Assembly (NCBI RefSeq): GCF_002192535.1
Contig: NZ_NAIA01000002.1
Coordinates: forward strand, 219,328-283,327
Direction of reading: 5' to 3'
Source: Polynucleobacter hirudinilacicola
Lineage (GTDB): Bacteria > Pseudomonadota > Gammaproteobacteria > Burkholderiales > Burkholderiaceae
Length of the DNA stretch: 64,000 nucleotides
Both the position numbers and the translations under genes were made by a program. This document shows, in pieces, positions 37,711-44,516 of the stretch. The stretch's first letter is position 1. Every line of letters starts with the position of its first letter. Under the pieces are notes generated by a model. The model was not told where the DNA came from. It saw nothing but the letters and a program-made list of their open reading frames with translations, and ran no database searches.

Positions 37711-37740
37711 TTGACTTTACCAAAAATACGCGATTATTAT
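37711..37740 (+). promoter_or_regulatory. Sigma-70 promoter of xsc
   Basis: TTGACT (37711-37716) and TATTAT (37735-37740) are separated by 18 bases. The RNA would start near 37747, just before a GAACA/TGTTC palindrome. This accounts for xsc expression as a separate unit. Confidence 0.6.
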
Positions 37741-37750
37741 TCATATTGTA

Positions 37751-37763
37751 GAACAAAATGTTC
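37751..37763. promoter_or_regulatory. Candidate IclR operator at xsc
   Basis: GAACA-AAA-TGTTC is a perfect palindrome with three-base spacer, followed by CGTTTAAT. The same TGTTCCGTTTAAT sequence occurs in the promoter of the Bug-sauST operon at 49263-49275. Its place just downstream of the predicted RNA start suits repression. Confidence 0.55.
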
Positions 37764-37791
37764 CGTTTAATTGAATACCTAGGAGAGCTTT

Positions 37792-39600
37792 ATGTCTAAG
37801 TCTGGCGCTAATTTACCTACCGGCCCGCAAAAAATGACCCCTTCTGAAGCATTTGTGGAGACGATGGTCGCCAATAAGGTGAAGGATATCTTTGGAATCA
37901 TGGGCTCTGCCTTTATGGATGCGATGGATATTTTTGCTCCAGCAGGTATTCGTTTGATCCCTGTTGTTCATGAACAGGGTGCAGCACACATGGCTGATGG
38001 CTATGCGCGCGTTAGCGGTAATCATGGTGTTGTGATTGGACAAAATGGCCCTGGTATTAGTAACTGCGTTACCGCAATTGCGGCGGCTTATTGGGCACAT
38101 AGCCCAGTGGTGATCATCACACCTGAAACAGGAACTATGGGTATGGGCTTAGGCGGGTTCCAAGAAGCCAATCAACTGCCAATGTTCGAAGAATTCACAA
38201 AATATCAGGGCCATGTCAATAATCCTAAGCGCATGGCTGAATTTACTGGCCGCTGTTTTGATCGCGCCTTATCTGAGATGGGTCCAACTCAACTCAATAT
38301 CCCTCGTGATTATTTCTATGGTGAAATCGAAGTAGAGATTCCGCAGCCGAATCGCCTCGATCGCGGTCCTGGTGGTGAAAAGAGTTTGGATGAGGCAGCT
38401 GAGCTCTTGGCTAACGCTAAGTTCCCAGTCATTATTTCTGGCGGCGGCGTAGTCATGGGTGATGCCGTTGAAGAGTGCAAGGCATTTGCTGAGCGCCTTG
38501 GTGCTCCAGTAGTGAATAGCTATTTACACAATGATTCTTTCCCAGCAAGCCACCCACTGTGGTGTGGCCCTCTCGGTTATCAGGGTTCTAAAGCTGCGAT
38601 GAAGCTGATCTCGCAGGCAGACGTGGTGGTTGCACTTGGTTCACGCCTTGGGCCATTTGGTACATTGCCACAACACGGCATGGACTACTGGCCTAAAAAT
38701 GCAAAGATTATTCAAATCGATGCCGACAACAAGATGCTCGGCTTAGTGAAGAAAATTTCTGTAGGAATTTGTGGTGATGCTAAGGCTGCTGCAGTTGCAT
38801 TAACCAAGCGCTTAGAAGGTAAGACCTTAGCCTGTGATGCAAGCAAGGCTGAACGTGCAAAAACGATTGCAGCAGAAAAAGCAGCATGGGAAAAAGAGTT
38901 AGATGATTGGACTCATGAAAAAGACCCATTCAGCTTAGACATGATTGAAGAGCAGAAAAAAGAAGTGACTCCAACAGGAGGTCATTACTTGCACCCACGT
39001 CAAGTTCTTCGCGAGCTTGAAAAAGCAATGCCTGCTGACGTAATGGTGTCCACCGATATTGGCAATATCAATTCTGTTGCCAATAGCTATCTTCGCTTTG
39101 AAAAACCACGCAGCTTCTTTGCTCCAATGAGCTTCGGTAACTGTGGTTATGCATTACCAACCATTATTGGAGCGAAAGCAGCAGCGCCTGATCGTCCCGC
39201 AATTGCTTATGCCGGAGATGGTGCATGGGCAATGAGTATGGTGGAGATTTTGACTGCGGTTCGACACGATATCCCAGTTACTGCGATTGTTTTCCATAAT
39301 CGTCAGTGGGGTGCTGAGAAAAAGAACCAGGTAGATTTCTATAATCGCCGTTTTGTAGCAGGCGAGCTGGACAGCCCAAGTTTTGCTGGTATTGCGAAAT
39401 CCATGGGCGCTGAAGGCATCATAGTTGATCAGCTTGATCAGGTTGGTCCAGCCCTCAAGAAGGCAGTTGATATGCAAATGAAGGAAGGTAAGACTTGTGT
39501 CATCGAGATTATGTGTACTCGTGAACTAGGCGATCCATTCCGCCGCGATGCCTTATCTAAACCAGTACGTTTCCTGGATAAATACAAGGATTACGTATAA
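37792..39600 (+). CDS. xsc: Sulfoacetaldehyde acetyltransferase
   Basis: A 602-residue thiamine-diphosphate enzyme that converts sulfoacetaldehyde and phosphate to acetyl phosphate and sulfite, the central desulfonation step for C2 sulfonates. The N-terminal MTPSEAFVETMVANKVKDIFG and GSAFMDAMDIF segments are characteristic of Xsc rather than acetolactate synthase. The catalytic Glu is in PVVHEQGAAHMADG near residue 63. The ThDP motif starts at YAGDGAWAMS near residue 470 and runs on to the VFHNRQWGAEKKNQ region. A strong AGGAGAG ribosome binding site precedes it. It is transcribed alone, ending in a good terminator; pta lies in a separate operon. Confidence 0.95.
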   Translation: MSKSGANLPTGPQKMTPSEAFVETMVANKVKDIFGIMGSAFMDAMDIFAPAGIRLIPVVHEQGAAHMADGYARVSGNHGVVIGQNGPGISNCVTAIAAAYWAHSPVVIITPETGTMGMGLGGFQEANQLPMFEEFTKYQGHVNNPKRMAEFTGRCFDRALSEMGPTQLNIPRDYFYGEIEVEIPQPNRLDRGPGGEKSLDEAAELLANAKFPVIISGGGVVMGDAVEECKAFAERLGAPVVNSYLHNDSFPASHPLWCGPLGYQGSKAAMKLISQADVVVALGSRLGPFGTLPQHGMDYWPKNAKIIQIDADNKMLGLVKKISVGICGDAKAAAVALTKRLEGKTLACDASKAERAKTIAAEKAAWEKELDDWTHEKDPFSLDMIEEQKKEVTPTGGHYLHPRQVLRELEKAMPADVMVSTDIGNINSVANSYLRFEKPRSFFAPMSFGNCGYALPTIIGAKAAAPDRPAIAYAGDGAWAMSMVEILTAVRHDIPVTAIVFHNRQWGAEKKNQVDFYNRRFVAGELDSPSFAGIAKSMGAEGIIVDQLDQVGPALKKAVDMQMKEGKTCVIEIMCTRELGDPFRRDALSKPVRFLDKYKDYV

Positions 39601-39622
39601 GACGTCATGAGCATAAAGAGAG

Positions 39623-39650
39623 AGTCCGGTTTAACTGGACTTTTTCTTTT
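39623..39650 (+). terminator. Rho-independent terminator after xsc
   Basis: AGTCCGGT-TTA-ACTGGACT forms an 8-bp stem (one G-T pair) with a tight loop, then TTTTTCTTTT. It separates xsc from the Bug-aconitase X group. Confidence 0.85.
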
Positions 39651-39692
39651 GCGCTAGACTATTTCCATCCATACTTTTCTGGGGTCAGACTG

Positions 39693-40676
39693 ATGAATAG
39701 CCTAACAATAAAAGTTTGTAAATGTTTCTTGGCATGTTTTGGATTGGTTTTGCTTTCAAGTAATGTAATGGCACAGGCCTATCCGATTAAGCCGATTCGC
39801 TTAATCGTGCCATTTCCTCCGGGAGGTCCAACCGATATTGTTGCTCGACCACTAGCCTTATTGCTTGGCGAAAGTCTTAAGGAGCAAGTAGTAATTGAGA
39901 ATAAGGGCGGAGCTGGTGGCTCAATTGGTGCGGATCTCGTTGCTAAGTCTGCTCCCGATGGTTATACCTTGTTCATGGGCACTGTGGGTACAAATGCAAT
40001 TAATGGCAGCCTTTACAAACAGTTGCCGTATGACATGACAAGAGATTTCACGCCTATCGCTTTAGTAGCGACCGCTCCTGTAGTGATTGTGGTGAATTCG
40101 AGTGATCGTATTAAGACGCTTGCTGAATTGATTGCAGAGGCTCGATCAAAGCCCGAGACAATTGCCTATGGAACTGCTGGAAATGGAACTCCAGGACATT
40201 TAACTGGGGCTTTATTTGAATCCACTACTCAGATTAAATTGAAGCATATTCCCTATAAAGGAAGCGCTCCTGCTGTAACTGACCTCATTGGTAATCAAAT
40301 CCCATTGATGTTTGATCCAATTCAGTCTGTATTACCGCACATCACCTCAGGCAAGTTGCGTGCCTTGGCGGTGACGAGTAAAACCCGTTCACCTTTGTTG
40401 CCAAATACGCCTACTGTAGCTGAGTTGGGTTATCCGCAGTTTGAATCAACTGCATGGTGGGCTTTGTTTGCTCCGGCTAAATTACCAGAGCCAATTACAA
40501 AAAAACTGAGAACTGATACTGAGAAGATTGCACAATCAGCCGCATTCAAGGAGCGCCTGGGTAATTTAGGCGTTCAACCAAATACCGACTTTAAGGAAAG
40601 TTTGGCTAACTTCCAAACTAGTGAGATTGCTAAGTGGGCTAGAGTAGTTCGTGATTCTGGTGCTACTGTTGATTAA
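39693..40676 (+). CDS. Bug/TctC-family periplasmic receptor 2
   Basis: A 327-residue TTT receptor. A signal peptide (cleaved near VMAQAYP) is followed by PIKPIRLIVPFPPGGPTDIVARP and the GGAGGSIGAD loop. It lies 18 bases before the aconitase X genes, so its ligand is probably their substrate or a precursor. No TctA/TctB partner is present. Confidence 0.88.
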   Translation: MNSLTIKVCKCFLACFGLVLLSSNVMAQAYPIKPIRLIVPFPPGGPTDIVARPLALLLGESLKEQVVIENKGGAGGSIGADLVAKSAPDGYTLFMGTVGTNAINGSLYKQLPYDMTRDFTPIALVATAPVVIVVNSSDRIKTLAELIAEARSKPETIAYGTAGNGTPGHLTGALFESTTQIKLKHIPYKGSAPAVTDLIGNQIPLMFDPIQSVLPHITSGKLRALAVTSKTRSPLLPNTPTVAELGYPQFESTAWWALFAPAKLPEPITKKLRTDTEKIAQSAAFKERLGNLGVQPNTDFKESLANFQTSEIAKWARVVRDSGATVD

Positions 40677-40694
40677 TAGTAAATAAGAGAACAA

Positions 40695-41927
40695 ATGAAA
40701 CTGAATGCAGAAGAAAAGGCAATGCTTGCTGGTGAGTTTGGTCCAGTAAGGCAGATAGCAATTCAACATCAAATTAAGGTCGGTGAATTTTTTGGAGCCA
40801 ATGACTTAGTTCCCGTATCCCAGGCTCACATCATGGCTGATACCGAGAGTTTAGGTGAGGCCGGTGTTGAGTGGTTAGAGGATCTTGCAAAATATTCCAC
40901 TGCAGATCGAATGGTTCGCATTCCAACTATCACCGATCCAAGGGGTACCGATTTCACTAAAGCAAAGCAATTGGGTCAAACCGAAAAAATGCTTGAGTTG
41001 GAGAGACGGGCGATCGATGCTTTTGTAAAAATGGGGGTATCAATGACGGATACCTGTATTAACTACCAAACAATCATGGCTCCAGTTTATGGTGAGCATT
41101 TAGCATTTGGCGATACAGGTGTTGTGATCTACTCAAATAGCGTTTGTGGTGCGCGCTCTAATTTTGAGGGTGGCCCTTCGGCATTGGCGGCAGGTCTTAC
41201 CGGCAGAACTCCGCGTTATGGCTATCACCTAGATGAGCATCGCAAGCCAACTCATCGTTTCAAAACTTCATGGACCCCTCAGACTCTAAATGAATGGGGC
41301 GCACTAGGTGGATTGATTGGCAAAAAATCAGGTAACTATTGGTCAGTGCCTGTGCTTGAAGGGATTGAAGGTCATCCTGGATCTGATGCTATGAAGCATT
41401 TTGGCGCAGCTATGGCTAGCTTTGGTTCTACAGCCTTATTTCATGTGCTTGGCGTGACTCCTGAGGCCTTGCGCTCGGGCGATCTGGAATATTTACATCT
41501 CCCAGAGGTTCTCATTACTAAAGAAGAGGTAATGGGTCTGCAAAACTCATACAGGATTGCAGAGGAGATTGATGTAGTTGTATTTTCAGCTCCGCAATTA
41601 AGTTTGATGGAAATGAAGAGTATTGCCGAGTTATGTAATGGCAAGAAATTTATCAAACCTTTACTTGCTATGACCAGTCCTCAGGTAAAGCCTGACTCTG
41701 ATCGTATGGGTTATACCGAAATGATTGAGAATGCCGGCGGAACAGTATTTTCTGGTATGTGTTTCTATCAGTCTTACGCCAGAGAAATTGCTGAGACAAA
41801 TGGATGGAAGGTGTTGGCAACGAATAGCGCAAAGATAGTTAATATTTTGGGCGGCTATGGCTATACACCAATGTTGGCATCGATGGAAGATTGTGTGCAA
41901 GCTGCTGTAACCGGGAGATTAAAGTGA
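40695..41927 (+). CDS. Aconitase X, large subunit
   Basis: A 410-residue AcnX-type catalytic subunit. Cysteines likely to bind an Fe-S cluster or iron are in TDTCINYQT near residue 118, SNSVCGARSNFEGGPSALAAG near 152 and FSGMCFYQS near 355. Characterised bacterial AcnX enzymes dehydrate cis-3-hydroxy-L-proline; archaeal ones dehydrate mevalonate 5-phosphate. Neither is suggested by these sulfonate-related neighbours, so the substrate is open. It overlaps the small subunit by 4 bases. Confidence 0.87.
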   Translation: MKLNAEEKAMLAGEFGPVRQIAIQHQIKVGEFFGANDLVPVSQAHIMADTESLGEAGVEWLEDLAKYSTADRMVRIPTITDPRGTDFTKAKQLGQTEKMLELERRAIDAFVKMGVSMTDTCINYQTIMAPVYGEHLAFGDTGVVIYSNSVCGARSNFEGGPSALAAGLTGRTPRYGYHLDEHRKPTHRFKTSWTPQTLNEWGALGGLIGKKSGNYWSVPVLEGIEGHPGSDAMKHFGAAMASFGSTALFHVLGVTPEALRSGDLEYLHLPEVLITKEEVMGLQNSYRIAEEIDVVVFSAPQLSLMEMKSIAELCNGKKFIKPLLAMTSPQVKPDSDRMGYTEMIENAGGTVFSGMCFYQSYAREIAETNGWKVLATNSAKIVNILGGYGYTPMLASMEDCVQAAVTGRLK

Positions 41928-42331
41928 GTGGAAAAATATATAAAGCGAAACACGCTCAAGGTCAGAGTATCGAAGGTGAGTGCCTCAGTGCATCCGATGG
42001 ATTTTCAGCTCGTTACGATTTAGATCGTCTGAAGGGGGTATTTTCACGACCCGCTCATAAACTATTTGGCCAGTCCTATAAAGATAAAATTTTGGTGCTA
42101 GATGCCGCTAAAGGTGGCGTAGCAAGTGCCTGGATGCTTTATGAAATGAAGTCTAGAGATCTTTGCCCATCAGCGATTATTTTCAATGCTGTCAATCCAA
42201 TCTTAGCTCAGGGCGCAGCCCATGCTGGTATACCCATGTTAAGTGGTTTTGATTGTGATATTACACAAGCTATTGCTAGCGGAGCTAGATTGCGAATTGA
42301 TACTAAGAATCAAACCGTCGAAGTTCTCTAG
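41924..42331 (+). CDS. Aconitase X, swivel-domain (small) subunit
   Basis: A 135-residue swivel domain (DUF126) that completes the AcnX active site. Features include CLSASDGFSARYDLDR near residue 19, ending with RLRIDTKNQTVEV. The GTG at 41924 forms a GTGA overlap with the large-subunit stop; an earlier in-frame codon at 41891 lies inside the large subunit. The split two-gene form is the type II architecture. Confidence 0.87.
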   Translation: MSGKIYKAKHAQGQSIEGECLSASDGFSARYDLDRLKGVFSRPAHKLFGQSYKDKILVLDAAKGGVASAWMLYEMKSRDLCPSAIIFNAVNPILAQGAAHAGIPMLSGFDCDITQAIASGARLRIDTKNQTVEVL

Positions 42332-42336
42332 CGTTC

Positions 42337-42912
42337 TTAAAAAATGGAGTGGTATTCAGATAAGCTTGGCCGAATTCGACCAGGCTTATTTTTTAAGACA
42401 GTGCCAATCGTAATAAAGCAGATTGGTTCCTCGTCATTTGTAAGTTTGAATAGTGATCTAACTCGGTCGCTCTGTAGAGCTCGGCCACTGGATAATCCGG
42501 AGCCAAATCCAAAGGCATAGGCAGTCAATAGAATATTTTGAATGGCGCATCCAAGAGATATCAGCTTTTCTTGCTTGCTGATATCTTCATTGCTGTCTTT
42601 GTAATTTGCTACGGCTAGCAAGAGCAGTGGGCCCCGAGAAGCTTTATCAAGCGCCTCTTGTTGTTGTATTGAAGTGGCTGCTTGATCTCGGTCTAATAGG
42701 CATTGACGGAAGACCTCCCCGAGTGCAGAACGACTACTCTCTTGAATCTCAATGAATCGCCATGGCACCATTCTGCCGTGATCAGGGGCCGCATTAGCCG
42801 CCAAGAGAATAGTCTCTTTTTGGGATGTACTGGGCTCAGGGCTACCTAGTCTTTTAGGAGATATATGGGTTCTGCCATGGATGAGCTGTTCGGCAAATTG
42901 GTCCATAGGCAT
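42337..42912 (-). CDS. Nitroreductase-family FMN protein
   Basis: A 191-residue protein with nitroreductase-like features: AANAAPDHGRMVPWRFIEI near residue 37 (FMN phosphate binding), and GCAIQNILLTAYAFGFGSGL near residue 125. It is the last gene of the pta-soeABC operon, 9 bases after soeC. Its substrate is unknown; it might reduce a quinone, flavin or aldehyde-related compound. An alternative start at the ATG at 42906 would remove two residues. Confidence 0.82.
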   Translation of the reverse strand: MPMDQFAEQLIHGRTHISPKRLGSPEPSTSQKETILLAANAAPDHGRMVPWRFIEIQESSRSALGEVFRQCLLDRDQAATSIQQQEALDKASRGPLLLLAVANYKDSNEDISKQEKLISLGCAIQNILLTAYAFGFGSGLSSGRALQSDRVRSLFKLTNDEEPICFITIGTVLKNKPGRIRPSLSEYHSIF

Positions 42913-42921
42913 CGGTTGCGC

Positions 42922-43857
42922 TTAAGAGACCCTTTGGTAGTACAAATTTTGTGGATGATTTGCTTCTGCAAAAAACATCCATCTTTCAGCAAGTAGACCC
43001 AGGTAGTTAATGAGCAATGCCAAAGTAATCACTAAGAAATCGGGTGAGGTGATCGCATAGGCCATCAAGATCATGGGGATGACATAGGCACAAAGCAAAA
43101 TAATCTTGCGTATATTGGCAATCACTTTATCTGTTTGATGATGAAAGAATTCGCGAGTATTAAAACTGCCACCCATGAGTCCCATGGAGGTTTGGCGAAT
43201 ATTGTTACCCTTAATTCCAGTTGCCGTAGCCAGATTCGATTTTGGTTTTAGTTTGCGATTGCGGCTCCAAATCCAAAGCTTCAGATTCAACGATAGAAAC
43301 AACAATACAAAAGCAATGACAGAGAGTGGAGCATCAATCATTTGTGCTGAGGTATCGCCCCATAGCGCAATTAGTAGTTCTAATAAAATCCAGCCAGAAG
43401 TTGCGCCCAGCAGAATAAAGTTAGTTAAGGTGGAAGGATGCGACCACTCTTGAATGAAGCGAATACATTGATAGATTTTGGCGGTGCATATCCAAAGGAC
43501 TATCGTAGTCAATAGTAGAACAATCCATAGCCACTGCGGCACTTCGCCAAAGCTGGCATAAAGGAAAATTACCACTGTTACCGCCATGACTGCTGGTAGT
43601 GCGATCACCTCTCTTGATAACCAGGAGGTTCTCCACATCATGGCAGCCCGCCATGCTCTTTCTGGGTGGCCCAGGTGAAAGAATGAAGCAATTAGGCTTA
43701 AAGCCAGGATGGCAAAAGCAACTGGTAGAGCTAGATTGGCGAGAAATGCGTTGGGAATAGATTGATTATGCAAGTTTGCTAACGCTATGAAAAATAGCAG
43801 ACCTTGAGCCATTCCGACCAGGGTAGTAAAGAAAATAATTGAAAATTGTGGACGCAT
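42922..43857 (-). CDS. soeC: Sulfite:quinone oxidoreductase membrane subunit SoeC
   Basis: A 311-residue DmsC/NrfD-like membrane anchor with about eight helices. It transfers electrons from the Fe-S subunit to the quinone pool. FHLGHPERAWRAAMMWRTSWLSRE near residue 62 is the family signature next to the quinone site. It overlaps soeB by one base. The context of xsc and suyAB, both sulfite-producing, favours SoeC over DmsC. Confidence 0.86.
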   Translation of the reverse strand: MRPQFSIIFFTTLVGMAQGLLFFIALANLHNQSIPNAFLANLALPVAFAILALSLIASFFHLGHPERAWRAAMMWRTSWLSREVIALPAVMAVTVVIFLYASFGEVPQWLWIVLLLTTIVLWICTAKIYQCIRFIQEWSHPSTLTNFILLGATSGWILLELLIALWGDTSAQMIDAPLSVIAFVLLFLSLNLKLWIWSRNRKLKPKSNLATATGIKGNNIRQTSMGLMGGSFNTREFFHHQTDKVIANIRKIILLCAYVIPMILMAYAITSPDFLVITLALLINYLGLLAERWMFFAEANHPQNLYYQRVS

Positions 43858-44516
43858 TATTTGTCATTCCTTGCTGCATCAATCGTTTCCATAATGGAGC
43901 GTGGTAAATAGTGATTGGCTGGCTGTGTTTCCCATTCAGGCATGAGTGCATAACCAGAGCGTTCCTCGATCGCTTTGCTAGCGGCAGATTCTGGATCATG
44001 GACATCGCCAAAAATACGTGCGCTAGTAGGGCAGGCTAGTACGCAGGCAGGCTTCTTCTCAGCCTCTGGCAAAGTCTCGCTATAGATTCGATCTACGCAG
44101 AGAGTGCACTTGGTCATCACTTGGCGCTCTTCATCAAGCTCACGCGCACCGTAAGGGCAGGCCCAAGAGCAATAGCTGCAGCCAATACATTTCTCATAGT
44201 CTACGAGAACAATGCCATCCTCTTTGCGTTTATAGCTTGCACCTGTCGGGCAAACCGGAACGCAAGGAGGCTCTTCGCAATGTAAACAGGACTTTGGAAA
44301 GTGAACTGTTTGTGTATTAGGGAAGGTGCCAGCTTCAAAAGTTTGTACTCGGTTGAAGAAGGTTCCGCTTGGACTGGCGCCATAGGCATTGAGATCAGTC
44401 AAAGGACCCGCTGAGCCAGAGGTGTTCCACTCTTTGCAAGAAGTAACGCAAGCATGGCATCCCACGCATACATTCAGGTCAATAACGAGAGCTAGTTGTT
44501 TATTTTTTTTACTCAT
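43857..44516 (-). CDS. soeB: Sulfite:quinone oxidoreductase iron-sulfur subunit SoeB
   Basis: A 219-residue protein with four [4Fe-4S] cluster motifs: CVGCHACVTSCKEW near residue 17, CLHCEEPPCVPVCP near 77, CIGCSYCSWACP near 110, and CTLCVDR...CVLACP near 137-160. It carries electrons from the molybdenum site to SoeC. No signal peptide is present, in accord with a cytoplasmic enzyme. Confidence 0.88.
   Translation of the reverse strand: MSKKNKQLALVIDLNVCVGCHACVTSCKEWNTSGSAGPLTDLNAYGASPSGTFFNRVQTFEAGTFPNTQTVHFPKSCLHCEEPPCVPVCPTGASYKRKEDGIVLVDYEKCIGCSYCSWACPYGARELDEERQVMTKCTLCVDRIYSETLPEAEKKPACVLACPTSARIFGDVHDPESAASKAIEERSGYALMPEWETQPANHYLPRSIMETIDAARNDK

Noticed and set aside
37792..39600. 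Acetolactate synthase large subunit
   Set aside because: N-terminal and central segments are those of Xsc, there is no small subunit, and sulfonate genes surround it.
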